64,000 bases of DNA, taken from assembly GCA_037044905.1 (NCBI GenBank), contig JBAOKB010000100.1, positions 50,479 through 114,478 of the forward strand, given 5' to 3'. The translations under genes and the position numbers were made by a program. Shown here in pieces: positions 53,485-62,957 of the stretch (the first letter of the stretch is position 1; every line of letters begins with the position of its first letter). The DNA comes from Hortaea werneckii. Taxonomy: Eukaryota > Ascomycota > Dothideomycetes > Mycosphaerellales > Teratosphaeriaceae. Under the pieces are notes generated by a model. It had not been told where the DNA came from. It worked only from the letters and a program-made list of their open reading frames with translations, and made no database searches.

Positions 53485-53895
53485 GCTAGGGGAAATGCTG
53501 GGAAGGGCGCGAACGAACGTGGACACCAAGTGTCCTGGTGGTGTTGACGTACGAGTCGCTGGCGAAGCGGAGGCAAGCATGAAGCACGGAGATCACGTGC
53601 ACAGGGAAAGAACTCATTGCATGTCTCTGTATTACGAATGTCTCTATACGCTCTTTCATTGGAATCCAACGAGCCATTCCTGGTCCACGGCTGTGAAAGA
53701 CCCGTCCGCCTCGATTGTTTCCCAAGACTGCCAACTAAGGGATGACGCGCGTTATCCCCTTCCAGCAGTCAACAACTTCGCTTTTTCTCGCAGGAGTTTC
53801 CGACCTAGCTGGTCTCTCCCACACACGAAGAAGTCGCCTCGTTTCGCCGCCTTAGAGCCCTCCAGCATGCAACAGCGGCGTCTTTCTCGCCGGGA

Positions 53896-54808
53896 TCACG
53901 ACTTAGCCGGCGGATTCCATGCATGCAGAAGCCTCTTCGTTTCGCCCGTATCGCACCTGTCGCACACATCGTCCCCTGTGCACCACGTTCGCTCATGCCT
54001 TCTACACAGCTGCTTCCGCGCCCCGCAGTCCTGACACTTGAAGATGCTGTTGTCAATATCACTACAGCCACAATACGGGGCATACTCTTGTCAAAGTCTT
54101 CGGTGGCTTTAGTCAAAAGCAGATCGTAAGCCAAACCCGGGATTTCTTCGACAGCGGCTCGAACGCGCGGCGATTGCAGCACCTCGCTATCATTCCGCCA
54201 CAGCACCGAGCTCATGCTCCGACGCATCGAGATCGCCGTCGCAGGGGTTCCCGTGTAGATAGGTTTCAAAGCTTCGAGCATCTGGTCCCGCAACTCGCTG
54301 TCCGGAGTCCTCTGATTCAGCATCTCATGGAAAAAGTCTAACGACTGTCCCTGCAGCTCCTTGAGACCGTATTTCTCTGCTGCGGCGAAGACTCGCGCGT
54401 GCAGGACGAGCGTGTTGGCGCTGGCGTCTAGGTCGCGGTACTTAGTGCTTGGGTGGTAGAGATGGTATGGGAGCACGTTGATGGCTTCGGGGTCGTCACA
54501 CCCCTCCGCGTCGTCGTTGTTACCGTCGTCCTCCGACGATTCGAGGCGGGAGCGGAGGGTGATGGTGTTCTCGCTGCCTTCTTTAAATCGACCGGGCTCG
54601 CAGGCGGCTTTGAAAAATCGCACCGCGAACTCAGAATCGCCTTGTGCACCCTCCATTGTCTTGGGTAGCATTGTACCGTCAGATCCGCATGCGTCTTATC
54701 TCTCCATAACCTGCGAGTACGGTTAGCAAATCGAGTGGTTCCTCCTGCGGTGGTCATGCAGGCTTTGTATTACTCCTGTAGCGCACGTTCCGCTTCCGCG
54801 ATCGTCAT
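53896..54808 (-). pseudogene. BTB/POZ protein gene, copy 1, frameshifted
   Basis: Reading from 54808: a short exon (MTIAEAERALQ) ending at 54774, intron 54773-54711 (donor GTAATA, branch GCTAAC, acceptor CTCGCAG), then a BTB core LWRDKTHADLTVQCYPRQWR and VHKAILSSRCDF. At the five-T run (54613-54617) the frame breaks; the continuation FFKAACEPGRFKEGSENTI is in the next frame. Frame 2 runs through VLHARVFAAAEKYGLKELQG to about 54085 (FDKSMP), where a second shift near 54076-54086 is needed to reach a Cys-rich tail (CQDCGARKQLC, CDRCDTGETKRLLHAW) ending at 53896. Each shift is consistent with loss of one base near a homopolymer. BTB proteins of this type may be substrate adaptors for Cul3 ligases. 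The neighbouring copy confirms the reading. Sequencing error is the alternative. Confidence 0.75.
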
Positions 54809-55123
54809 TTCTAGCGGGGTGTTCAGGACAGGTAATCTGGGTCGGACGCAAAGTCGAAGGAAAGATATACGGATGAAAGATGTTAAGAAGCAGGAGTTCG
54901 AATGAGTGGGCTAGGCTACAACGCACGCACAGACATGTCACATGAAACTCTCACATGTGAAAGGAGGCCTACTCGCTCAAGAGGGTGCATACGAAAAGTT
55001 TGGATGATCTCTATGTGTCATTCCGGGATGAGAGTAATGTGAAGACGCCCGTCAACCTCCAATGCTTGAAATACCGTGCCCTATGAGCGCCTCTTCTTGC
55101 CCTGAGAACAGCGCGCTACTTGC
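54809..55123. other. Intergenic between the two BTB copies
   Basis: 315 bp, promoter side of copy 1 and 3' flank of copy 2; no gene. Confidence 0.5.
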
Positions 55124-56009
55124 TTAGGGAATACCTAAAACCTTCTCACAAGGACCTTCCCCGCACAAATGGCATTCCAAATCATCAGTATCCATCTCGC
55201 ATCGTGCTACTAGTCCAGTGCAAACAGAGCACACCAGAATATACTTGGGCTCATCTTCACAGTCAACGCACTTCAATTTGCCAGTGCAGTACCCCTCGAT
55301 CGTGTTCTTCTCGAGCAAGCTATACGTCAAACCGGGAACCTCCTCTATAGCCTCTCGAATAGCGGCCACTTTCAGCAGCTTGCTTTGTTCCTCAGCAAAG
55401 CAGAACTCATACACCGCCTTAATTCCGTCACCGTCTCTGCAGTACCTGTATAGACAACCTCTATCGCTTGAGCGACCTGTTGCTGGACATCTTCATCATC
55501 TGGGGCCTTATCCAACAAGGATCGGGCGTGGTGTTCAGCCTGCAGCTTGAGACCCTTGAGATCGTATTTCTCCGCCGCAGCAAAGATCCAAGCATGCAGA
55601 ACGATGCTCATGCCGGCATCGCCCGCGATCGTGGTGTAGTCGGTGTTGGGGTGGTAGAGGTGGTAGATGAGAACGTTGATCGCGTCAGGATCATCAATTC
55701 CTTCCTGCGCCATATTTAAAGGATCCAGATCGTCGCCGCGTGAAGGTAGCGTAATGACATTCTCCCTGCCTTCCTTAAAACGACCTGGCTGGCAAGCGGC
55801 TTTGAAGAAGTCGGAGCGCGAGCAGAGGATGGCTTTGTGCACTTTCCACTGTCGCGGATAGCATTTGACGGTCACATCTGCGTGCGTGCGGTCCTCCCAC
55901 AGCCTAAGATTGTTCATTAGACTCCGTCATTCAGCGCCGTGTTGTCAAGTACGTACCTATTGACCGCGAGAGTCAACTCGTCGCTCGCGACCTTCAGCGC
56001 TTCATCCAT
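55124..56009 (-). pseudogene. BTB/POZ protein gene, copy 2, frameshifted
   Basis: Exon 1 from 56009 encodes MDEALKVASDELTLAVN; intron 55956-55904 (53 nt, donor GTACGT, acceptor CTTAG) is in the same phase and place as in copy 1. The BTB core RLWEDRTHADVTVKCYPRQW, KVHKAILCSRSDFFKAACQP is intact here, followed by VLHAWIFAAAEKYDLKGLKL. After MSSALLRN, near 55380-55392, the frame must shift by one base: SKLLKVAAIREAIEEVPGL and the Cys-rich tail (CVDCEDEPKYILVCSVC, CHLCGEGPCEKVLGIP) lie in the next frame, ending at 55124. Alignment with copy 1 needs exactly one more base in the AAA codon region. No plausible intron covers the break. If unspliced and unedited, the product stops after RNKASC, losing the zinc-ribbon-like tail. 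Confidence 0.75.
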
Positions 56010-56241
56010 GGCCGTAAGTGGTGATCTGGCTGTTGCTCGAAGAAGATGATCAGTGCAAGCTGTGCGAGGTTCAGAAGTTCGAGTGAAGGAATAAGATCCG
56101 AGAACGCATAGACCACAACACAAGGCAGGCGCGGCAGGAGGCGCAAACGGAGTCGTGAATTGAGGTTGATCGTCCAAATCTAGACCGGAAATCCGAACAT
56201 GTGAAAACGATGACTTTCACATGAACATTCACAACATCTCT

Positions 56242-57951
56242 CTATTTCCGTTCCAGATTACTATGCAAAGTAAACTCCCTCATAAACAAACTAACAACAG
56301 CAGCCAGACTCACGAACCCCAGAATGACCGTCCACACGCCCCTCAGCGCCTCGACATGAGACAAAATAACCCCGTCGTGCCACCCCGGCGGCAAATGCCT
56401 AATCTCATCCAACGAGTCTCTGATCCTGCGGATCTCGTCCGCAGCACCAGGCACATCGCCAAAACGATCGTATAGACGCATCTTGACGAGGTTCTGAAAA
56501 ACAGCGGACGCGATAGTGATACCGATGCTGGAGCCGGTGGAGCGGAAAGCGTACGAGGCGGAAGTGATGACGGCCTGGTACTTGTGGTCGACGGCGGCGA
56601 TGAGGGAGAGGAGGGTGATGGTCAGCATGGAGCCGTACGAGGTGCCGATCATGAACATCCAGAGGAAAGGGGTGTAGTTGTTGACGGAGGCTTTGAAGGT
56701 GGCGAGGATGGCGGTGCAGGCAGTGATCATGAGGATCTGCATGACGACGTTGAGGAGGTAGTAGCGGCCGGTGGCGCGCATGAGGATGCCGGAGCCGAGG
56801 CTGCCGAGGGCGGTGCCGATGGAGGAGGGCACGAAGAGGGCGCCGGCTTCGGTGGCGGAGAGGTCGCGTACGACTTGGAAGTAGACGGGTCCGTAGTAGA
56901 GCATGGCGAAGACGCCCATGGTGACGAACCAGTTGGTGAGGCAGGCGGAGATGACAGAGCGATTGAGGAGGAGCCGGACGGGGATGATGGGTTCCGGCGC
57001 CACGCGGTCTTCGATGTAGATGAATAGGGCGAGGCAGACTGCACTTAGTGGGAGGGAAATGTAGACGAGGGGGTGATTCCAGGGCACAATGTTACCCCCG
57101 CTGTTCAAACCCAGGAGCAGCAAAACCAAAGTCGCCACCAGGAAGAAAGCCCCCAGGAAATCAACCCGTCGTATCCTCGACCGATCAGACTCCTTCGTCG
57201 GCAATTTAATCGTCAGACTCCCCGCCACGCCTGACAAAACAATAAACGGCACCTGGATATAAAAAGCATACCGCCACCCGAACCGCTGATGAACAGCACC
57301 ACCAAAAATTCCACCCAACCCCATCCCAGACCCAAACACCACATTACTCACCCCCTGCCAGACACCGCGTTTCCTCAACGGAACCAAATCCGACGCGATA
57401 AAAACCGAGATCGTATTCAAACACCCCCCACCCATCCCCGCAATAACCCTCCCAGCAATCTCCACCGCCCCGGTAGGCGCGAGCCCACAGATCAGCGTCC
57501 CCACCGCGAAGAAACTCGTAGCGAAAACCAATCCCGCCTTGCGACCGTAGATATCGGTCAGTTTGCCGGACAGCGGCTGCGTAGCGGCATTAGCGATCAG
57601 ATACCCCGAAGCGATCCAGGAGAACAGGGTCCCGGATTCGAAGCTGGCGGTGATCGGCGTCGAGAGCGTGGCGACGATCGTGGAGTCCATGGCGGCGAAG
57701 AAGGTGGCGAGCCAGAGGCAGGACATGGTGGCCAACAGGCGCGAGAGCGGGGGTTCGTCGGCCAGGGGCACCGTGCCCGCGTCGTGTTCGCGTTGTTCTT
57801 GCGCGGCTTGGGATTCGAGGGTCGGGGGTTGGTCTGGCGGGGAGGTTTCATTTTGGTCGTGAGGAGGGTTGAGGAGCGGAGTTCGCTCGTTGGTGGTGTT
57901 GATGGGTTGGGGTTCCACGTAGGTCAGATCGCCGTTTGCCTTGGGAGGCAT
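56242..57951 (-). CDS. MFS transporter, vacuolar basic amino acid (VBA/Fnx1) type
   Basis: Fourteen-helix drug:H+ antiporter-2 type major facilitator, most like vacuolar amino-acid transporters Vba/Fnx1. Intronless, 569 residues. The hydrophilic N-terminus contains ERTPLL, an ExxxLL-type acidic dileucine signal used for AP-3 sorting to vacuoles. MFS motifs: first helix WLATFFAAMDSTIVATLSTP, motif A GKLTDIYGRKAGLVFATS, motif C-like VVFGSGMGLGGIFGGAVHQ, loop IKLPTKESDRSRIRRVDFLG, and the late helices FVTMGVFAMLYYGPVYFQVV and GVWTVILGFVSLAAVVSLFM. Substrate is inferred from the family and sorting motif only; a multidrug exporter is the alternative. Confidence 0.93.
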   Translation of the reverse strand: MPPKANGDLTYVEPQPINTTNERTPLLNPPHDQNETSPPDQPPTLESQAAQEQREHDAGTVPLADEPPLSRLLATMSCLWLATFFAAMDSTIVATLSTPITASFESGTLFSWIASGYLIANAATQPLSGKLTDIYGRKAGLVFATSFFAVGTLICGLAPTGAVEIAGRVIAGMGGGCLNTISVFIASDLVPLRKRGVWQGVSNVVFGSGMGLGGIFGGAVHQRFGWRYAFYIQVPFIVLSGVAGSLTIKLPTKESDRSRIRRVDFLGAFFLVATLVLLLLGLNSGGNIVPWNHPLVYISLPLSAVCLALFIYIEDRVAPEPIIPVRLLLNRSVISACLTNWFVTMGVFAMLYYGPVYFQVVRDLSATEAGALFVPSSIGTALGSLGSGILMRATGRYYLLNVVMQILMITACTAILATFKASVNNYTPFLWMFMIGTSYGSMLTITLLSLIAAVDHKYQAVITSASYAFRSTGSSIGITIASAVFQNLVKMRLYDRFGDVPGAADEIRRIRDSLDEIRHLPPGWHDGVILSHVEALRGVWTVILGFVSLAAVVSLFMREFTLHSNLERK

Positions 57952-58392
57952 GTTGATCGTCTCCCGATGTATCCGTCAAGACGGAATATGGTGCTGTAGA
58001 GGTCCTGATGGGGAATTTTGTCCTTTTTATCTCATGTTTGTCAGATAGAAAAGTGAGGTGCGGGTTGCCGCTAGTACCGCTTCGGGTAACCGGTTTCTTT
58101 CGGGCCTACGAAATGATAGGGCAATCAATTCGCAGGCCGACCTGCGGGGATAGCCGTGCTGAAGCCTGTCCTAGATCTCACAGAGGGGAATAAAAATGAT
58201 CGAGATTGCGGAGAAGGTGGAATACATATCGTTATGATGCTGGAAAAAATGATTTGGGCGAAAGAGTTCGCGTTACGGGTCGCAGGCGCCAGCAAGGCAG
58301 AATGTCAGACGTGGAATCCAGATTGATTTTCATCAAGCCATACGCGCATATTTACAAAATAGCTATACACCGGCCATTCTACTTCTGATAAT
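57952..58392. other. Intergenic: MFS promoter and complex I 3' flank
   Basis: 441 bp; nothing recognised. Confidence 0.55.
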
Positions 58393-59434
58393 CTATTTCT
58401 TCTCTTCCTCCTTCGGCTCTGGCTTAGGCGTTGGCAGCTTGAATGACTCCGGCTTCCGATCCTTGCCAGGGCCGACCTGCTCCCAAGCCGCTGTACCACC
58501 CTCGAAGTTACGGAAAGCCTGGGTGAGCTCGAGCGGCTCGACGACAATGCGCTTCTTCTCCTCGTCGTATCGGATTTCGGTGTAGCCCGTCAGAGGGAAG
58601 TCCTTCCTCAAGGGGTGTCCGTCAAAGCCGTAGTCGGTCATGATTCTCCGCAGGTCAGGGTGGTCGACGAAGAAGACACCGAAGAGATCGTAGACTTCAC
58701 GCTCGTACCAGTTGGCGCCGTCGTAGAGAGATGTGATGGACGGGACGGGCGTGGCCTCGTCCGCGTAGGTCTTCACCCGGATGCGCGAGTTGTGACGGAC
58801 GGACAGCATGTTGTAGACGACCTCGAAACGCTGGTCGCGGGTGGGGTAGTCTACGGCGGTGATGTCGGAGACCTGGGTGAACTCGGCGGCGGTGTGGTAT
58901 TTGAGGAAGGAGAAGGTGGGAATGACGCCGGAGGGCGGGATGTAGATGGTGAGCTCATCCTTCCAGACGGAGAACCTGGTTATGAGGGGTCAGTCGTGTG
59001 TCTCGTCTTGCGCGAAGCTCTCTATTCAGACGTACTGCTGGATGTATTTGGGCAGACAGGACAGCAGATACTGGCCGTACTGGTGTAGCGAGTCGGCCTT
59101 GTGTGCGACCTTGTCTGTCTACCGGGTTAGCCTTGGCATGGGGACTGGCTGGTGTCTCCCGTGTGGTGTCGGTCGCTCTCATACCGGTCGGGTTGACAAT
59201 CGGGGCGTGTAATTTGCCCTGTGGCCCTCGCTGGGCGTGACGCAGATTCGGAAGTTCGCTGACATCGCCCTCGGGCAGGTTGCTCTTGTTGGCCTTGGAC
59301 GTGTCGCCGGCGATCTCTTTCGCCCGCAGTGCGCTCGTGGCGAAGCTCCTCCGGGTGGCAGCGCCCATTGCGCCGTCCTTGGCCGCATGGGCGACCAGCC
59401 GGAAAGGCGTCGCTACTGAGTGTCTGGCGGCCAT
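58393..59434 (-). CDS. nuo-30.4: Complex I 30-kDa subunit (NDUFS3/NUO-30.4), mitochondrial
   Basis: Core Q-module subunit of NADH:ubiquinone oxidoreductase, peripheral arm. Exons 59434-59185, 59114-59036 and 58975-58393 (introns 70 and 60 nt, donors GTATGA and GTACGT, acceptors GACAG and ACCAG), 303 residues. Presequence MAARHSVATPFRLVAHAAKD. Conserved body: DKVAHKADSLHQYGQYLLS, CLPKYIQQFSVWKDELTIYI, IPTFSFLKYHTAAEFTQVSD, VYNMLSVRHNSRIRVKTYAD, then the family signature YEREVYDLFGVFFVDHPDLR and MTDYGFDGHPLRKDFPLTGY. The tail is Lys/Glu/Pro-rich. It is divergent from NOT4, 440 bp apart. Confidence 0.96.
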
Positions 59435-59496
59435 GGTGGGTGTAATTGCCGGGATGTGATGGCGATAGTCTTCCCTCCGTCTCTGCGTGCTGCTCG

Positions 59497-59531
<35 letters not shown>

Positions 59532-59874
59532 GACTCGGAGGCCGTCATGCACATACGGCTCTATCCGCCCCGCGCACGGACCGGACTTCGCTTGCGACAA
59601 GTCTCCTGGGCTTGCACCTCTTCGCAACCCATGCACCACCGAAGCCACCTCAGAAAACCACTCCACCACCCAACCCACCCACCCCCCATCACCGCCTCAT
59701 CATCACCGCCCTCCTACCTCCACGACGCGATCCCGTCTCTTCGCTTCCCTTCTCCGCCGGTAATAATCATAATAATATAGCAACCCTGGATCCGTCGCCG
59801 CCGGCACCACTCCGACTGGGTGCGCTCTCGATTCTTTCCCCCGCCGCCTCTTCACGCGTCTCCCCACCTTCCTC
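59435..59874. promoter_or_regulatory. Bidirectional promoter, complex I subunit and NOT4
   Basis: 440 bp between divergent start codons. It contains the CTG repeat near the complex I side and a C-rich, CACC/CCACC-rich stretch on the NOT4 side. Confidence 0.65.
59501..59530. repeat. CTG/CAG trinucleotide repeat, 10 units
   Basis: Reads CAG on the sense strand of the complex I gene, about 70 nt upstream of its ATG, so probably within its 5' leader. Confidence 0.92.
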
Positions 59875-62344
59875 ATGACCTCCATGTCTACCCCTTTGAT
59901 GATGGCGCGAAGTTTGCAGGATCAGTTCATCGACGACGATGAGGAAGAGACCTGCCCACTTTGCGTCGAGGAGCTCGACCTCACAGACAAGGGCTTCAGA
60001 CCCTGTCCGTGCGGCTACCAGGTAAAGACGCCATACCTGAAATCGCCACGGAATATGAGAAGCTAATCAATCCATACAGGTCTGCCAGTTTTGCTATCAT
60101 AATGTCAAGACTAACATGAACGGCCTGTGTCCGGCCTGTAGACGACCGTACAGCGAAAAGGATATCAGCTATAATCCACCAACCGAGGAGGAAAAGGCTG
60201 CGCACAAGATACGGCAAGCTACAAAACAGAAGAAGTCCCAAGCTGCACTACAGAAGGAGAAGCAAAGGGCCGAGGCCGATCACCTGAGTCGGAAGCACCT
60301 CGCTGGACTTCGCGTGGTCCAAAAGAATCTGGTCTATGTCACCGGTCTCGAGCCCACGTCGCACGAAGAGCAGCTACTGCAGACATTACGAGGCGAACAA
60401 TATTTCGGACAGTACGGCAAGATCGTCAAGATTGTTGTCAGCAAGGCCCGAGACCGCATACATCCGGACTCCGTGGGCGTCTATGTCACGTATGAAAGCA
60501 AGGAGGATGCCGAATCCTGTATCAAAGCTGTCAACGGGACTAAGAATGGAGATCGGACCTTGCGCGCCCAATTTGGAACCACGAAATATTGCTCGGCATA
60601 TTTGCGAGGCGAGCAGTGTCAAAACCGGCAGTGCATGTTCTTACATGAGCCTGGCGAGGCGAATGAAAGCTACTCCCGCGCTGACTTATCGTCTTTGAAT
60701 GCCGGATCATCGCAGCGCGACGAAGGAGGAAGACAGCCACCCCCTCAGTCTCAACAGCCGGTAGCTGCTTCTCAGCCTATGATGCGGCAGAGTAGCGATC
60801 AACCGCCCAACAGCCCGGCGCCTGACCGTCCTGCGCTCCCTTCGACCGCAAGCTGGGCTTCAAAGCCACCTCAACACGCTAGACCTGACAGCCGACCTCC
60901 TAGCACTTCTGTGGAGCAGGGAGCGAGAGCTGGAACGCCAGCGTCATCACAGCCGGAGCAGCCGCAACAAGCGACTTCTCAAGCGACTTCAGCGGAACCT
61001 ACGAGTCAACCTGCACCGAGACAGACACGGATACGGCAGCCCAAGGCGATCTCACCCCTGCTGCAAATGCTGAAGAACTTCAACGTCGACGATTTCAAAT
61101 TCGTGTTCAACGTATCATCGCTGCCTTCAGCTGACGTGGAGATTATCAAGAACTATCCTCCGTTGTTTGACGAGAATGGCGGCGCAAAGAGAAGGATACG
61201 GCGGCAACGCGAGGAAGAGCAAAGGCGGATGGAACAGGAGGCGCAGCAGTTTCAGCAGCCACCTGCCGTTGAGCAGGAAGAGAACCCGGAAATGAGTGGA
61301 AGTCTACAGCTTGGTGGCGAGCCCGAGGATCGTCAGCCATTAGGTCAAGCAAGTGCTATTCGTCCTCCGGGGCAAGAGGGTGGCCTTGATCCGAGGTTCC
61401 AATTTGGCGGCGTGTCAAGTCCTGCTGGGATCAGTGAGCGTGGCCTGACACCGCAACAGCATCAGCAGCTCCTCTTGCAAACCATGAAGTCTCCGAACGA
61501 GCAAGCGGCCTTTCTAAATCAGCAAGCATCTTTCCAGCAGTCTGCCAATCCACCTGGGCATCAGCGGAATACTTCGCGATTCTCCTTCGCAAACGACACA
61601 GCTTCGGCTTCCGCCTCAGTTAAGCCGGTGGCCAACCAGAAGCTGATGAATCAGCAGTCCTCCATGATGCCTCAACAGGGCGGCTTCGGAGGCCAGACGA
61701 ACCAGCACTTCTTCACCAGCAATGTCCAGGGCCCGCCGCCAGGTCTCAAGACGACGGGTACGCCACCGGTAAGTGGCGGCATGACTTTCGGTCAGGGTCA
61801 TGGTTTCGCCACTGGAGGTCTTGCCTTCGGTGCTCAGGCTGCGAACCGTAACAACGCACAGGAGGAAATGATGCGCAACCTCCTCCGTGGCCGTGATGCT
61901 GGCAGCATCGGTGGAGGTAGCGCAATGGATATGAAACGTGAGTTACACCAGCATTTCTCTAGCCCCCCTAACCACTACACTAGCGCTGCTGGTCTCAGCG
62001 GGTACCCAGCCGCTGTCAGCCAAGCCCCAGCAGCATACGTAGCACAGCAGCCTCAACATCCGAACTACGCAGCAGTCTTTCCTGATGGCGAGAAGCAACA
62101 ACGCGGCAAGAAGAAAGGCAAGAAACATTCCAGACAGCATGGTGCGAACGCTGGATCTTCGTCTGCTAGTTCCGGCTTGATGGATATGCCTGGGGATGCG
62201 GCTGCTGCGCACATGATGCAAAACCGCTTTCAAGCCTCTGCTCCTGCTGGACTGGCTGGCAGTGCGGGTACACATGGTGGTGGCATGTATGGGCCTTCGA
62301 ACTTGATGCATGGCGGCGGCGGTGTTTATGGCGGGCGGTGGTGA
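59875..62344 (+). CDS. NOT4: NOT4, CCR4-NOT RING/RRM ubiquitin ligase
   Basis: E3 ubiquitin ligase subunit of CCR4-NOT, acting in mRNA decay, cotranslational quality control and transcription. Exons 59875-60021 and 60080-62344 (intron 58 nt, donor GTAAAG, acceptor ATACAG), 803 residues. C4C4 RING: TCPLCVEELDLTDKGFRPCP, then CGYQVCQFCYHNVKT and LCPACRRPY. A Lys-rich coiled segment (KQKKSQAALQKEKQRAEADH) leads to an RRM (VVQKNLVYVTGLEPTSHEEQ, YFGQYGKIVKIVVSKARD) and a CCCH zinc finger (CSAYLRGEQCQNRQCMFLHE). The rest is Gln/Pro/Ser-rich, with FNVDDFKFVFNVSSLPSADV probably the NOT-module contact and KKKGKKHSRQHG near the end. A stop at 62344 follows GVYGGRW, but filamentous homologues may continue; see the entry at 62958. 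Confidence 0.93.
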
Positions 62345-62957
62345 ATTAGCGAGGCAGCGTGGCGTTCATGATTTTACTCTTTTATGCTTCACGTGTGCTT
62401 TTTCTTGCAAGGTGTTTGGGATGGCTAAGCCTGGATGAGCACCAAAGCGCTTGGTTGCTGCACCGGCTCGGCTGGCGAATGCTTTCCTTGGGCATGGGGC
62501 CTTCCGTTGTGCAAACACGACGGCTTGGCGATGGGTCGAAAGCATGGCGTTTCATGGGGACTTACGGGGTGGCAACAAAAAGCTGGCAAGCGAGGCATGT
62601 CACTCACGCTCCCTTTTTCTTCTGGCACGCCGCATCATGTACGTATGCTCACTTCTCCGTTTACAACAGCGGCAGCGGCTGATAGTGGCGAAGATAGTTT
62701 TTACTACTACCAACACTTCTTCCAATGCTCAACTACGAGAGCTGCCTACCGTGACGTGCCAGAGCGGCGGGATTGTACCTAGCCGTGGTTTGAGCGTTCT
62801 GTTTCAACATTGTAGTCTAGTTTCCATTGCTGCCGTCCACCATCGCCGCCATTGTATCTGCTGCTGCCATGCACTCAAGAGGAGGAAACCCTGCAACCTT
62901 GCCACTTCATCCATTGTCTCGGGATGAGTATGAAGTTGTGCTAATTGTCTTCTTTAG
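62345..62957. other. NOT4 3' flank or large intron
   Basis: 613 bp with overlapping open frames in all three plus frames and no clear protein. It ends with a branch-like GTGCTAATTG and acceptor CTTCTTTAG at 62957. It is either intergenic plus 5' leader intron of the next gene, or an intron of a longer NOT4. Confidence 0.45.

Noticed and set aside
55372..55414. Intron explaining the frame change in BTB copy 2
   Set aside because: The only GT...AG pair across the break is about 30 nt, too short, and copy 1 is continuous there.
61939..61945. Good GTGAGT donor inside NOT4 exon 2
   Set aside because: The following 400 nt continue a NOT4-like protein (KRELHQHF, KKKGKKHSRQHG), so splicing there would remove conserved sequence.
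62435..62927. Overlapping frames of 107-158 codons in all plus frames
   Set aside because: Low protein character; more likely 3' flank or intron of NOT4.
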